Source: Ardenticatenaceae bacterium
GTDB taxonomy: Bacteria > Chloroflexota > Anaerolineae > Promineifilales > Promineifilaceae
Length of the DNA: 64,000 nucleotides
Assembly (NCBI GenBank): GCA_020634415.1
Contig: JACKBT010000015.1
Coordinates: forward strand, 1 to 64,000
Reading direction: 5' to 3'
Below, in pieces: positions 25,443 to 33,804 of the stretch (positions within the stretch are counted from its first letter, which is position 1; each line of letters starts with the position of its first letter). The notes under the pieces are model-generated. The model ran no database searches. It was not told the DNA's origin and saw nothing but the letters and a program-made list of their open reading frames with translations. A program made the translations under genes and the position numbers.

Positions 25443-25477
25443 AAAACGGCCGTTGTCAACCCACATACGGCCGTTTT
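25443..25477 (-). terminator. Terminator made from two ACGGCCGT copies
   Basis: Read on the minus strand, AAAACGGCCGT, a 13-base loop and ACGGCCGTTTT are followed by further T. The 11-bp stem lies 23 bases after the stop of the SirB1-like gene. Confidence 0.65.
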
Positions 25478-25499
25478 CCCCCACCAGTCAGTTACCCAA

Positions 25500-26321
25500 T
25501 CAATTCAAAGAAGCCCAGCGCGTCAACGTCTCCGCCACCGTCTGCCGCAGCAGCGCCGCATCTGGCGCATTCGGCTGGCGCTGCAAATAGCCATCCAAAT
25601 AGCGCGAGGCCGCCACAAAATCCCCCAACCGATAATACAACAGCCCCAAATCCCGCAAATGCTGCGGAAAATCCGCCTGAGCCGCCACCAGACAGGTCAG
25701 CACCTTCACCGCCTCAGCCCACATCTCCTGCTGCAACGTGTGAATCCGCAGATTATTGAGCATACGGATCAATACATCGCGGGGAGCCACAGCCGACAGC
25801 CACGCCGTCTGAAAGGGGCCATGATAACCCGTCGTATGCTGCACCAACAGCGCACAATCATTCACCGACAAACGGCCGCCACCATGAAAAGGATCAAAAT
25901 AATAGGTCTGCGCCCCATCCCACACCGAAACAATAAAATGCCCTGGCAGACTCACACCCTGTGCCGGAATATCCAACTGCCGCGCCACCTCCAAATAGAT
26001 GGCCGAAAGCGTGATGGGAATACCCAAACGCCGCTCCAGCACCTCATTCAAAAAGCTGTTGCGCCAATCAGAATAATCATCCTGGTTGCCGCGAAAGCCT
26101 GCCTGTTGGAATAAAAAAGATGACAACAGTTCGGCACGAATAGCAATGGGGTCTTTTGTGGGGATGGCCAGGCGGGCGGACTCGGCTAAATCGTTTAACT
26201 GGCGCACATAACGGCCGATATCCAGCCCAGGGTAAGCAATGTCTCGGGCAAAGCACAAGGCCGCCCGAGACAAATTAAGCGGGGTTAAACGCAGTTCATC
26301 TTGCAGCGTCCATTCGTGCAT
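25500..26321 (-). CDS. SirB1-like protein (transglutaminase-like fold plus TPR)
   Basis: The protein (273 residues from ATG 26321; ATG 26330 is possible) has the SirB1/Transglut_core2 domain with family blocks SFLNEVLERRLGIPITLS and GVSLPGHFIV. A short TPR-like region follows (about 185-255; LLYYRLGDFVAASRYLDGYL). The classical Cys of the transglutaminase triad is not evident, as is usual in this family, so catalysis is uncertain. It overlaps the end of the WYL regulator gene by 26 bases and is probably co-transcribed with it. Confidence 0.85.
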   Translation of the reverse strand: MHEWTLQDELRLTPLNLSRAALCFARDIAYPGLDIGRYVRQLNDLAESARLAIPTKDPIAIRAELLSSFLFQQAGFRGNQDDYSDWRNSFLNEVLERRLGIPITLSAIYLEVARQLDIPAQGVSLPGHFIVSVWDGAQTYYFDPFHGGGRLSVNDCALLVQHTTGYHGPFQTAWLSAVAPRDVLIRMLNNLRIHTLQQEMWAEAVKVLTCLVAAQADFPQHLRDLGLLYYRLGDFVAASRYLDGYLQRQPNAPDAALLRQTVAETLTRWASLN

Positions 26322-27282
26322 ACTGCGCATTATCGTACATCGCTACTGCCTGACGCAAATCTTCAATCACCTGTTCACGCAGCCATGTGGGCGACAACAC
26401 TTCAACCTGTGGCCCCCAACCACGAATCCAGGGCAGCATCTCAATGGGTTCGGCAATTTTCACACGCAGCAGACAACGGCCGTCAGCCAACGTCTCGATT
26501 CGCTGCGAAGGATGCCACTGCCGCTCATGCACATGCGCCGACACATCGGCCGCAAAGCGCAGCGTTACCTCACTCACCTCATCACCCGTCATAATGCCCC
26601 AACTATTCGCCAGATGGGCTTCCAGATCGAAATTGTCGGGGATGGTAAAGGTTTCATCGAGGAGATCGGCCGTTTCCAACCGATCCAGCTTAAACGTGCG
26701 CATATCATCGGCCCAATCATCATAACCAATCACATAAATACCCGACGGCGTAGGCTCTAACGCATACGGCGAAATCACCCGCTCATACAACGTGCCGCTG
26801 CGCGGCGACCGATAACCCACCACCACCTTATAGCCATTGCCCCACCCCTCTGCAATCGTCTCCAACACCTGCACCTGGCGGTAGCCATCCACCTGCGTCT
26901 GCACCCGGTCGGCCGCCCGGCCCAAATGCACACAAAGAGGATGCGGCAGCGTCGCCGCCACCTTGCGCAGCGCCGTCACCACATGGCGATTGCGCTCGTC
27001 AATCGTGCGCGACAGCAGCAGCCCCGCCAAAACCAGCGCCGTCGCCTCATGAAACGTCAGGTGAACGGTAGACAGATAGCGGGTACGATTAATGCCAAAA
27101 CGGCCGCGTTCCTGCCACACCGGCACACCCTGTTCCGATAAAAAGTCCAAATCTCGGTAAACAGTGCGCCGATTGACATCCAATCGCCGGGCAATATCTG
27201 TGGCCCGCAGCCCTTGCGGGGCTACCAGCAATATCTCCTCAATTTCGCGGATACGGGATGTACGGGTTGCTAAACGTTCCAT
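26296..27282 (-). CDS. WYL-domain transcriptional regulator (YafY type)
   Basis: The 328-residue protein has an HTH_11 winged helix at the N-terminus (LRATDIARRLDVNRRTVYRD, then the E-Q-G-V-P-V wing) and a WYL domain (about 140-215; ISPYALEPTPSGIYVIGYDD). The C-terminal WCX-type extension ends LREQVIEDLRQ. WYL proteins sense a ligand, often nucleic acid or a nucleotide. A ribosome-binding site GAGGAG precedes the ATG. The inverted repeats at 27335-27379 overlap the -35 region of the promoter (TATAAT on the minus strand near 27325), which suggests autoregulation. Confidence 0.9.
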   Translation of the reverse strand: MERLATRTSRIREIEEILLVAPQGLRATDIARRLDVNRRTVYRDLDFLSEQGVPVWQERGRFGINRTRYLSTVHLTFHEATALVLAGLLLSRTIDERNRHVVTALRKVAATLPHPLCVHLGRAADRVQTQVDGYRQVQVLETIAEGWGNGYKVVVGYRSPRSGTLYERVISPYALEPTPSGIYVIGYDDWADDMRTFKLDRLETADLLDETFTIPDNFDLEAHLANSWGIMTGDEVSEVTLRFAADVSAHVHERQWHPSQRIETLADGRCLLRVKIAEPIEMLPWIRGWGPQVEVLSPTWLREQVIEDLRQAVAMYDNAQYARMDAAR

Positions 27283-27334
27283 AATTCTCCTCTCTTAGAC
27301 CGAATGTTCTAGTAATTGCCCCTATTATAGCACG

Positions 27335-27379
27335 TTTTGTGACAGGGAGTGTCACAAGATGACAAAGTTTGTCACAAAA
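27335..27379. promoter_or_regulatory. Double palindromic operator upstream of the WYL gene
   Basis: Two perfect inverted repeats stand side by side: TGTGACA-GGGAG-TGTCACA (27338-27356) and TGACAAA-G-TTTGTCA (27360-27374). The outer TTTTGTGAC (27335-27343) also pairs with GTCACAAAA (27371-27379). All share the TGACA half-site. Confidence 0.65.
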
Positions 27380-27528
27380 ATGCGATTTCCAACTGTGTTA
27401 AAATGAAGCGCAGCTATGTGTAAAATAGTAAACATGGGCACAACTTACTGGCACACAGATGCGTAAGACTTTTAACTAAATCCTAAAAAGGTGATGGGTG
27501 AGCCATTCACGCATCACAGGAGCAAAAA

Positions 27529-28119
27529 ATGACGCGGACAACAAAAATTGTAATAGGTATTGTGGGTGGTTTATTGGCTTTATGCTGTTTAGGTGCGGTG
27601 GCTTTGGTGCTAATTGTGCCTACGGCCATTGAGCGATTCGCCGAAAACAACTTTACAGACGATCCCGAAAGAGCCTCCGAAGTCGGCCAATCCATCGTTA
27701 ACTACGATCTGCCAGCGGGGATGCAAGAAGAAGGGGCGATGGGTTTTGCTGGCATGAAAATGGTGTTCTTCACAGCAGGCGAACAAGACAACGCCGTCGT
27801 CATGCTCATGCAGTTCCCCACCACCCTACAGATGGACGAAGACGACATGCAGCAGCAAATGGAGCAATACATGCAGCAGCAAGGCAACCAGCAGCAGCTA
27901 AACAACCTGGAAGTTGTAAGCGTAGATGAGGTCGTCATCAACGATCAAAATACCTCCCTGACAACGTTTGAAGGGACAGACGAAAACGGCAACGCCTTCC
28001 GCCAGATTACCGGCGTTTTTGTCTCCAAAGAAGGCGGGCCAGCCATGTTGATGGCGATGGGGCCAATCACCTCGTGGGAACAAACCGATATTGATGAATT
28101 TATTGATTCTTTGAAGTAG
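27529..28119 (+). CDS. Single-pass membrane-anchored protein, unknown function
   Basis: The 196-residue protein has an N-terminal helix (about 7-30, with two Cys) acting as anchor or uncleaved signal. The outer domain carries a Gln/Met-rich stretch (about 105-125) and a C-terminal TDIDEFIDSL helix. AGGAG precedes the ATG. Just before that ribosome-binding site an imperfect hairpin (27491-27517; GTGATGGGTGA / TCACGCATCAC) could affect initiation. The family is not recognised. Confidence 0.75.
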   Translation: MTRTTKIVIGIVGGLLALCCLGAVALVLIVPTAIERFAENNFTDDPERASEVGQSIVNYDLPAGMQEEGAMGFAGMKMVFFTAGEQDNAVVMLMQFPTTLQMDEDDMQQQMEQYMQQQGNQQQLNNLEVVSVDEVVINDQNTSLTTFEGTDENGNAFRQITGVFVSKEGGPAMLMAMGPITSWEQTDIDEFIDSLK

Positions 28120-28172
28120 CGTAAAGTTGCTGCCGCCGGGTTTTACGCACCATTTCTGGCACGTTTCAAGCT

Positions 28173-29144
28173 CTAAAACCCTTCGGTGCTGGGTTGTAAA
28201 AGTATCTTGCGTACACTGGGCTGGGCCGCATGGGCAAAGGCGGCCAGCCCATCGTGCAGGGGGTATTGGCCATCAACCAGAGCTTCGACCTGGATTTGGC
28301 GGCGGGCCAACAGGCGCAAAGCGGGAGCAAAGGGGCCGCAGCGAGAGCCAATCACGTTGATTTCACTGACAACCAGTTTGGTCAAATCAAGATTGACCGC
28401 GCCATGAAAGGTGCTTTTGAGGATAAGTGTGCCTAACGGCCGTATTAACCCCAAACTCGTCGCCAAACCAGCCTCATTGCCTGTGGCTTCTACCACAAAA
28501 TCAAAACTATTCTCCTCAAAATCAGCGGCAAAACCCGTTGCCAGGCCCCATTGTGCGGGCAGCTCTAACGAAGCCGCTTGCCGCCCAATCACCGTTACAT
28601 CACCGCCAGCCAAAGCCAACACTTGGGCAATGAGCAAACCCAGACGACCAGGGCCAACAACGGCCGTTTTCATCCCCGGCCTCACCTTCACCTGTTCACG
28701 GATGCGCAGGGCTGCCGCCAGGGGTTCGGTAAAAACGGCCGTTTCATCCGCCACCTCCTCCGGCACAAGGTGCAAATTCGCCAGAGGCAGCGCCACATAA
28801 TCGGCAAAAGCCCCATCGCGGCGGTGAATGCCCATCGCCGCCCGCCGGGGACAATGTTCAGGAAGGCCCTGGCGGCAAGTGGGGCATTGATTGCAGCCCA
28901 GATTAATGCTGCCCACCACGCGACGGCCGATCCACATTTCATCCTCAGCCTGAACCACCACCCCCACAAATTCATGCCCCAACACACCGGCAAACCCGCC
29001 CGTATACCCCTTCACCAGCTCCAAATCTGTGGCGCAAATGCCCGCCAACGCAACCCGGATCAGAGCTTCATTCGCCTGGGGCTGGGGCTGGGGATAGTTT
29101 TGTTGATAAGTAAGACGGCCGTTCGCCAAAACCAATGCTTCCAT
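28173..29144 (-). CDS. Zinc-dependent alcohol dehydrogenase (MDR superfamily)
   Basis: From ATG 29144 (GAGGTG upstream) the enzyme has 323 residues. Catalytic zinc ligands are Cys in GICATD and His-Glu in GHEFVG. The structural-zinc lobe is CNQCPTCRQGLPEHC with four Cys. The NAD(P) fold carries VVGPGRLGLLIAQVLAL. It resembles threonine/sorbitol-type dehydrogenases (polyol or secondary alcohol oxidation). It is slightly short for the family (usually about 340). The substrate is unassigned. Confidence 0.9.
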   Translation of the reverse strand: MEALVLANGRLTYQQNYPQPQPQANEALIRVALAGICATDLELVKGYTGGFAGVLGHEFVGVVVQAEDEMWIGRRVVGSINLGCNQCPTCRQGLPEHCPRRAAMGIHRRDGAFADYVALPLANLHLVPEEVADETAVFTEPLAAALRIREQVKVRPGMKTAVVGPGRLGLLIAQVLALAGGDVTVIGRQAASLELPAQWGLATGFAADFEENSFDFVVEATGNEAGLATSLGLIRPLGTLILKSTFHGAVNLDLTKLVVSEINVIGSRCGPFAPALRLLARRQIQVEALVDGQYPLHDGLAAFAHAAQPSVRKILLQPSTEGF

Positions 29145-29232
29145 AATTTCACCTCGCAAACTTTTTCTCGTGTACATTCTTCACAATTTTGCGGCAAGCG
29201 GCAAACTCTTCCAACCCCATCCCCAAAACTGC

Positions 29233-29238
29233 TACAAT
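29233..29238 (+). promoter_or_regulatory. -10 box of predicted leaderless promoter
   Basis: TACAAT ends exactly 7 bases before the ATG at 29246. No ribosome-binding site and no convincing -35 box are seen. Confidence 0.5.
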
Positions 29239-29245
29239 ATCCGCC

Positions 29246-29683
29246 ATGAGCCAAGCATCACCCACCCCCCGCACCGGGGCCATTCGCATTGCCACCTGGC
29301 TGCTTTTCGGTCAATCCCTGGCTTTGCTCGCCCTCGGCATTCTCAACTTCCTCCATTTGGGCATCGGAGCCAACCTGACAGCCGAAGAAGCCATTGGCCT
29401 GCTGTTCAACGATCTCACCGGCAGCATCATCTTCATTGCCCTGGCCTGCATCAGCCTCGTCGCCGCCATCAACTTTTGGCGCATGGATACGGTCGCCTGG
29501 ACAATGGGCAACCTGGCCCAAGGACTCATCCTGCTCTCCGCCCTGATTATCTTCTTTGAAGGCATCATGGCCCTGTACGCCTATGCCATGATGGCCTATG
29601 GCATCTTCATGGTCATCTACCTGCACCTGCCCGACATTATTGGCACCTTTCAACAAACCAACGAGAAAAACACCCCCACATGA
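29246..29683 (+). CDS. Four-helix membrane protein, unknown function
   Basis: The 145-residue protein has four hydrophobic helices: about 15-35, 50-70, 75-95 and 100-125. Short loops join them. The start at ATG 29246 is chosen from the -10 box seven bases before it. The stop overlaps the next ATG (ATGA), so the two genes are translationally coupled. The family is not recognised. Confidence 0.7.
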   Translation: MSQASPTPRTGAIRIATWLLFGQSLALLALGILNFLHLGIGANLTAEEAIGLLFNDLTGSIIFIALACISLVAAINFWRMDTVAWTMGNLAQGLILLSALIIFFEGIMALYAYAMMAYGIFMVIYLHLPDIIGTFQQTNEKNTPT

Positions 29684-31530
29684 ACACACCATCCGATATT
29701 GAACTGCTGCGCCGTTTTGAACCCATCATCCGCTACACTAAGGGCGAATCCTTCTTTCCCATGTCTATCGGCCGTTATATCCAAAAATCCAGCCTATGGG
29801 TCTATCGCCCCAACCAGCCCCTGCGCCGCATCTGGGGCGATGGCGATTTGAGCCTGGCCCGCTTGAGCCAACCCCGCTCACATGGCCCTGGGGCCATCTA
29901 CTACCTCAAATTCATAGACCCCCTCTCGCTGACCGACATGCTGGCTTACCAGATTGAGCAGGTGCGCGAAGGCATCACGGGGCAGGCTGAGGATGTGTTT
30001 CGGGCGGGGCGCGGCCGTTTGGCACGGGTGGGGTACATCTCTCGTTTTGTGGATGGGCTGTTTTCGTTGAGCCTGTTGGCGCGAGGGCGAGTGCCCGGTG
30101 ATACGGCCGTTGCCGCCGCCCGCGCCTACAAACAGATGATGGCCCAACAAGAGGAATATCACTATTACGGCCGTGTCGTCCACAAAAATGGCTGGATCGC
30201 CCTGCAATACTGGTTCTTCTACGCCTACAACAACTGGCGTTCCGGCTTCTACGGAGCCAACGACCACGAATCCGACTGGGAAATGATCTACATCTACCTC
30301 TACGAAGACGACAACGGCCAACTCTGCCCCGCCTGGGTCGCCTACGCCTCCCACGACTTTGCTGGCGACGACCTGCGCCGCCGCTGGGACGACCCCGAAG
30401 TCGAAAAAATCGGCGAACACCCCATCATCTACGCCGGGGCTGGCTCCCACGCCAGCTACTTCCAGCGTGGCGAATATCTGGCCGAACTGGTACTGCCCTT
30501 CATCTCGCCCGTCGTCAAGGTGGTAGACGACATCCAAAAATGGTGGGAAGCGCGGCTGCGCACCTACATCGGTGAAAACGAAAACAGGCGCAAATGGTCC
30601 AGCTTCAGCATCTTTCGCGTGCCCTTCGTAGACTATGCTCGCGGTGATGGCCTGTCTATTGGCCCTGGTCAGGAAAAACAGTGGAGCGAGCCAAATCTGC
30701 TGATGCCCACACCCGACTGGGCCTCGCAATATCGCGGCTTATGGGGCTTTTATGCCCGCGACCCGCTATCTGGCGAAAATGCTCCGGCTGGCCCCGTCTA
30801 CAACCGGGATGGCACACAACGCCGCTCCTGGTACGATCCCCTCGGTTGGTCAGGGCTAGACAAAGTAACACCCCCCAATCGCCAGTTGGCCGAAATTGAG
30901 CAGCGGCTGCATGAACTAGATGAACAGTGGCAGATGTTAACGGCCGAAATCAGCCGCAAAACAGTCCTCTTGAACAAGTTGGGGCTGGAAGCAGATGCCA
31001 TGCAAGCACAAAGCCACCTCAAGGTGCAGCTGCGCGAACGGCAGCGAGAAATTGACAGTTTGTCGGAACTGCTGAGTGAACTGAGGGAGGAACGTGCCAC
31101 AAATGAAGCCACCGTAGAAGCGTTGCAGCGCCATGCCGAGCACATTCGCTCTGGTGAGCGCGGCCCGCTTCGAGCGCACATCAACCACGCCCACACGCCC
31201 ACCTCCAGCGAAGAGCTGCGCCTGAGCCAATTTGCCGAAACCTGGGCGGCTGTCAGCATTGGCATTATGGTGTTGGGTTTTGTGATTCTGGCAATTTTTG
31301 CCCCCGACTACTTGCTTTTGGGCTTCTTCTCGCTGGTAATGCTCTTCATCACGATTGAAGCGGCCTTCCGCCGCCGCATCACCCAACTGATTAATTGGGT
31401 GACGATTGTGCTGGCAATCATATCGGCCGTTATCCTCCTCATCGAATTTTGGGACGAGGCCCTCGTTGTCGCCGTACTCCTGGCTGGCGGCTACATCACC
31501 TGGGAAAATCTGCGCGAGTTACGCCGCTGA
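29680..31530 (+). CDS. Vps62-like domain protein with coiled coil and membrane tail
   Basis: The 616-residue protein has three parts. Residues about 140-270 read like the Vps62 family: ALQYWFFYAYN, NDHESDWEMIYIY, YASHDF, and HPIIYAGAGSHASYF. About 405-490 is a charged coiled coil (Glu/Arg/Leu heptads). About 515-610 holds three or four transmembrane helices and a short basic tail. It is translationally coupled to the four-helix protein upstream, so the two probably form a membrane complex. The role is unknown. Confidence 0.72.
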   Translation: MNTPSDIELLRRFEPIIRYTKGESFFPMSIGRYIQKSSLWVYRPNQPLRRIWGDGDLSLARLSQPRSHGPGAIYYLKFIDPLSLTDMLAYQIEQVREGITGQAEDVFRAGRGRLARVGYISRFVDGLFSLSLLARGRVPGDTAVAAARAYKQMMAQQEEYHYYGRVVHKNGWIALQYWFFYAYNNWRSGFYGANDHESDWEMIYIYLYEDDNGQLCPAWVAYASHDFAGDDLRRRWDDPEVEKIGEHPIIYAGAGSHASYFQRGEYLAELVLPFISPVVKVVDDIQKWWEARLRTYIGENENRRKWSSFSIFRVPFVDYARGDGLSIGPGQEKQWSEPNLLMPTPDWASQYRGLWGFYARDPLSGENAPAGPVYNRDGTQRRSWYDPLGWSGLDKVTPPNRQLAEIEQRLHELDEQWQMLTAEISRKTVLLNKLGLEADAMQAQSHLKVQLRERQREIDSLSELLSELREERATNEATVEALQRHAEHIRSGERGPLRAHINHAHTPTSSEELRLSQFAETWAAVSIGIMVLGFVILAIFAPDYLLLGFFSLVMLFITIEAAFRRRITQLINWVTIVLAIISAVILLIEFWDEALVVAVLLAGGYITWENLRELRR

Positions 31531-31551
31531 CACCCTCCCCCACCCATTCAC

Positions 31552-31818
31552 TTACACAATATGCCCCCCCGCGTCCGCCTCAGCCAACACCGCCAAAATC
31601 GTATCCACCAACGACCGGGCCGCCTCGGCGCTCAACTCCACTGCCACCCGCGCTCCCAAACCCTGCGCCTCATTCACAAAATCAATATTCAAGGCATGTT
31701 CAAATGGCGCATTAAAGGGATGGTCATACGACACGTTGGCCTGATTCACATCAAACCACCCCTCACGCCCCTTGCCACAGCCCTCAATCGTAACTTTACG
31801 TGCAATCATAGTACACAT
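31552..31818 (-). CDS. DUF6295-like small protein
   Basis: The 88-residue soluble protein has the pattern MCTMIARKV...GCGKGREGWFDV, YDHPFNAPFEHALNIDFVNE and RVAVELSAEAARSLV. I associate it with the uncharacterised DUF6295 family. GGGAG lies upstream of the ATG. It is separated from the hydrolase gene behind it only by the array at 31830. Confidence 0.8.
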   Translation of the reverse strand: MCTMIARKVTIEGCGKGREGWFDVNQANVSYDHPFNAPFEHALNIDFVNEAQGLGARVAVELSAEAARSLVDTILAVLAEADAGGHIV

Positions 31819-31829
31819 CGTTGTCTCCC

Positions 31830-31888
31830 GTAAGCGGTAAGCGGTGAACGGTAATCCAATAACGGATCACCGCTTACCGCTTACTGTA
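31830..31888. repeat. 7-base tandem array with inverted complement
   Basis: Units GTAAGCG, GTAAGCG, GTGAACG and GTAATCC, a short turn, then ACCGCTT, ACCGCTT, ACTGTAA. The far end contributes the TAA stop codon of the hydrolase gene at 31881. Confidence 0.75.
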
Positions 31889-32636
31889 AATGCTCCTCCA
31901 AAAACGCCCACATCTTATTCCAGCCATCCACCGCCTGCGCCTGACGATACATAGCCGTGTGATAATAGAAAAAGCCATGCCCCGCGCCCTCATACATATG
32001 GAACTCATACGCCTTGCCATGCTTCTGCAACTCGGCCTCATGCTGGGCCACTTGCGCTTTAGTCGGGCTGTGATCATCCTCGCCAAAAATACCCAGCAGG
32101 GGAATGGACAAATCTTTGGTGTAATCAATGGGGGCAACGGGGAATTTCTCGTTGAGGTCAGCTTCGGCCATGACCACACGGCCGCCCCAGCAGTCAACCA
32201 CCGCGTCAAAACCGGGCACAGTGCAAGCCGCCAAATAAGCATGTCGGCCACCAGAGCATGTGCCCCACACGCCCACTTTACCATTGCTGTAGGCCTGGTG
32301 CTGCAAATAGTTCAACGCACCCGCCAGATCGCCCATCACCTGGGCATCTGGCACGCCGCCATCGGCGCGGACTTTGGCGGTTACGTCTTCGGGGGTGCCA
32401 TGCCCGGTGCGGAAATAGAGGTTGGGCGAGATGCAGGCATAGCCGTGATGGGCAAATTTGCGTGTGGCTTCCCGATACCACTCATCCCAACCAGGCATGT
32501 GGTGGATTGCCACCATGCCGGGGAAGGGGCCGGGGCCAAGCGGCCGTGCCAGGTAGGCGTTAATCATGTCGCCGTTGGCACTTTGAATATAAACAGTCTC
32601 GGCAATCATGCCTTCATACATATCGGTTGTGTACAT
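31881..32636 (-). CDS. Dienelactone hydrolase family protein
   Basis: The 251-residue alpha/beta-hydrolase has the DLH nucleophile Cys in GTCSGGRHAYL, an acid in GEDDHSP and His in GAGHGFF. DLH-type enzymes open lactone rings or cleave small esters. GGAGG is placed 5-6 bases before the ATG. There is no signal peptide, so it is cytoplasmic. It shares a minus-strand run with the DUF6295-like and gluconolactonase genes. Confidence 0.9.
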   Translation of the reverse strand: MYTTDMYEGMIAETVYIQSANGDMINAYLARPLGPGPFPGMVAIHHMPGWDEWYREATRKFAHHGYACISPNLYFRTGHGTPEDVTAKVRADGGVPDAQVMGDLAGALNYLQHQAYSNGKVGVWGTCSGGRHAYLAACTVPGFDAVVDCWGGRVVMAEADLNEKFPVAPIDYTKDLSIPLLGIFGEDDHSPTKAQVAQHEAELQKHGKAYEFHMYEGAGHGFFYYHTAMYRQAQAVDGWNKMWAFLEEHLQ

Positions 32637-32649
32637 TTGAACCTCCAGG

Positions 32650-32683
32650 TGTAATTACGTCATGACGCAATTACGCAATTATT
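32650..32683. repeat. 8-base tandem array (GTAATTAC type)
   Basis: Units GTAATTAC, GTCATGAC, GCAATTAC and GCAATTAT fill the spacer between the gluconolactonase-like and hydrolase genes. Confidence 0.65.
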
Positions 32684-33657
32684 TAGGGCGTTTGTGCGCC
32701 CTGAGTTTCAACGTAAAGTGAATAAAGTGATTGGCTGGCGGTGATGAAGAGGCGGTTGCGTTTTTCGCCGCCAAAACAGAGGTTGGAGACGATTTCGGGC
32801 AGATGAATACGGCCGATCAACTCCCCATCCGGCGCGAACACATGAACCCCATCATAACCCTCACCAACCCAGCCGGCACTCGACCAAATGTTGCCATCTG
32901 TATCACAGCGAATGCCATCAGCTATGCCCGACCCCATATCGCAAAAGACACGGCCGTTTACCAAACTCGCCTCCTCCACCACGTCATACACCATGATCTG
33001 GCGCGGATGCCCTGGCTTGTGTGATGCGCCCGTATCGGTGATGTAAAGTTTGGTGTAATCGGGGGAAAAGCAGAGGCCGTTGGGCTTTTCCAGGTCGGCG
33101 GTGGCAATGGTGACTTCGCCTGTGTCGGGGTTGAGGCGGTAAACGGCCGTATCCAACTCCATCTCCGCCAAATGCCCCTCATACCGCTTCAAAATGCCAT
33201 ACCCCGGATCGCTAAACCAGACATGCCCATCGGGATGTACCACTACATCGTTGGGTGCATTGAGGGGCTTGCCCTGGTAGCTATCCATCAGCACCGTGAT
33301 ACGGCCGTCGTGTTCCGTGCGCGTCACGCGGCGGCTGTCATGCTCGCAGGTGATGAGCCGACCCTGCGTGTCCCGTGTATTACCATTGCTGTAATTCGTC
33401 GGACTGCGAAAGACACTCACCTCTCCCGTCTCCTCCACCCAGCGCATCATCCGGTTATTGGGAATATCACTCCAGAGCAGGAAACGGCCGTCGCCAAACC
33501 ACACCGGCCCCTCCGTCCAGCGCCCCCCCGTCCACAGCCGCTCCAAAGCCGCACTGCCCAGCACATACTTCTCAAAGCGCGGATCAATCACCTCCACCGC
33601 CGGTTCAGGGTAACGCACCACACCCTGCCGCCAATCTCGATTCATCTGTCTATCCAT
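32683..33657 (-). CDS. SMP-30/gluconolactonase-like beta-propeller protein
   Basis: The protein (324 residues from ATG 33657, with GAGGTG upstream) is a six-bladed SMP-30/LRE-type propeller. WTEGPVWF near the start supplies the metal-binding Glu. NAPNDVVVHPDGHVWFSDP supplies the metal-binding Asn, and GIADGIRCDTDGNIWSS supplies the Asp. The family hydrolyses sugar lactones such as gluconolactone in a metal-dependent manner. There is no export signal. It may work with the neighbouring DLH enzyme on lactones, which is inference from proximity. Confidence 0.9.
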   Translation of the reverse strand: MDRQMNRDWRQGVVRYPEPAVEVIDPRFEKYVLGSAALERLWTGGRWTEGPVWFGDGRFLLWSDIPNNRMMRWVEETGEVSVFRSPTNYSNGNTRDTQGRLITCEHDSRRVTRTEHDGRITVLMDSYQGKPLNAPNDVVVHPDGHVWFSDPGYGILKRYEGHLAEMELDTAVYRLNPDTGEVTIATADLEKPNGLCFSPDYTKLYITDTGASHKPGHPRQIMVYDVVEEASLVNGRVFCDMGSGIADGIRCDTDGNIWSSAGWVGEGYDGVHVFAPDGELIGRIHLPEIVSNLCFGGEKRNRLFITASQSLYSLYVETQGAQTP

Positions 33658-33804
33658 CAACCACCTCACTGCTTGGATAATTTGGCTCCCCACCCAACTA
33701 TACCCCATCCGCCCAAAAAGTCAGCCACACCACCACACATAACTCCCATTTCGGCCCAAACCCGCTACAATCATCGCTTGATCAAACGCAAAGGAGATAA
33801 ACCC

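Noticed and set aside
33172..33804. Open frame upstream of the GH13 gene in the same frame
   Set aside because: Antisense to the gluconolactonase-like gene; the AAAGGAG and ATG at 33805 mark the true start.
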